A DNA stretch of 64,000 nt from Trichoplusia ni (taxonomy: Eukaryota; Arthropoda; Insecta; Lepidoptera; Noctuidae), in contig NC_039490.1 in assembly GCF_003590095.1 (NCBI RefSeq), forward strand, positions 9,565,834 through 9,629,833, given 5' to 3'. The translations under genes were made by a program, and so were the position numbers. The notes under the pieces are model-generated. The model ran no database searches. It was not told the DNA's origin and saw nothing but the letters and a program-made list of their open reading frames with translations. Shown here piece after piece: positions 63,235-64,000 of this stretch (position 1 is the first letter of the stretch; each line of letters starts with the position of its first letter).

Positions 63235-63425
63235 CTTTAAACGACTCCCGCGATAAGGAATTAAATCCTTGTTTCGCGTGTGGTTTCACAAACATTCAAG
63301 TGACATGCACGAAGACACCCAGACTCGGGACAAGCATTCGTGGATCACACAAATGCTTGTCCTACGCGGGGATCGAATACGCGACACGTCTTGCTCAGTG
63401 CGTTTGAAGTAGTGATAGCGAGACT
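63235..63425 (-). repeat. tRNA-derived SINE (family A), minus orientation
   Basis: 'aaacgactcccgcgataagg' tail, 'gacacccagactcgggacaa' body and 'gcggggatcgaatacgcgac' B-box. The A-box side is worn. Confidence 0.8.
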
Positions 63426-64000
63426 AGAATATGTATTTCTTCTGCCGTTTTTGCAAAAAGTACAAAAAATTAAGATCGAGTAAAAACTACGGTTATTACG
63501 TACATCAATTTGTTGGTGTTTGAAAAATAAATTTGAGAATGCCAGAGAACATTTTCTACACACATTTATTATTATTATTTATACTCATCACACTCTTCAA
63601 TTCTTTTTTTTAACCTATTTTGCAGTATTGCGAGTCCAAATAACACTTCATCGGTATTTTTTGGATAAAATAATAATAAGATAATAAAATCCTTGAAAAA
63701 TGTTATTTTCTAGGAACTTGGTCCAAAAAGTTTTAAGTTTTTGGTTAACAACAAGTTGTCAAACCTCAAACCCGCTACCTGCCATGCTATGCACCACTGC
63801 ACCCTATCAATGTATCGATAGCCGGCTGAGGCGTCGCGGTATTTTTACGATAGCTAACATTTTACGATGTCATCTGTAGTCGTCTTGCTGTGTAATGGCC
63901 ATTGACTTTTAAATTACATTACTTCATCAATTTTTTTTTCACTGTGTTTTAGGTCACTACGTCAAACCCACTTTGCGGGTCAATCCTCGCGTAGGTTAAG
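63426..64000. other. Unassigned right edge
   Basis: No gene supported. A degraded SINE body may begin at the very end ('gcgggtcaatcctcgcgtag'). Confidence 0.3.

Overview
This is AT-rich intron/exon DNA from a moth or butterfly. The evidence is the repeat content: Lep1-type Helitrons (5' TC, 3' GC hairpin then CTAG, inserted between A and T), several tRNA-derived SINE families resembling those of Helicoverpa and other noctuids, 5S-rRNA-derived SINEs, and (ATG)n-tailed LINE 3' ends carrying the 'cctatgtccagcagtggac' motif. Codon use and splice sites are ordinary for insects. A noctuid is my best guess from the SINEs; the species cannot be fixed from sequence alone. No bacterial-type operon, CRISPR array or rRNA gene is present. 

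Two genes can be supported. (1) At the left edge, plus strand, positions 423-1657, a two-exon gene encodes a 174-residue protein with four membrane segments. (2) On the minus strand, from 58497 down to 28565, a very large split gene of about 26 coding exons can be chained with reading phase preserved at essentially every junction. It encodes a protein of about 1754 residues: a basic N-terminal tail of about 138 residues, one transmembrane helix (about 139-160), and a lumenal or extracellular region of about 1590 residues that is rich in charged residues, has at least 16 N-glycosylation sequons and six furin-type R-X-K/R-R sites. I do not recognise the family. It looks like a type II membrane-anchored precursor that could be cut into several pieces. 

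Layout: 1-1.7 kb small membrane-protein gene; 1.7-28.5 kb mostly mobile-element debris (Helitrons, SINEs, MITE-like inverted-repeat elements, LINE tails) plus one GC-rich island near 9.0-9.18 kb; 28.5-58.5 kb the large gene, whose introns hold the same repeat families; 58.5-64 kb repeats again. The two long introns between about 41.6 and 54.2 kb contain the least certain part of the gene model. 

The most interesting candidates are the multi-site proprotein-like membrane protein, its unresolved phase-coupled splice choice around exons 9 and 10, the 5S-derived SINEs, and several nested or inverted transposon junctions. Everything here comes from reading the sequence by eye; no database search was run.
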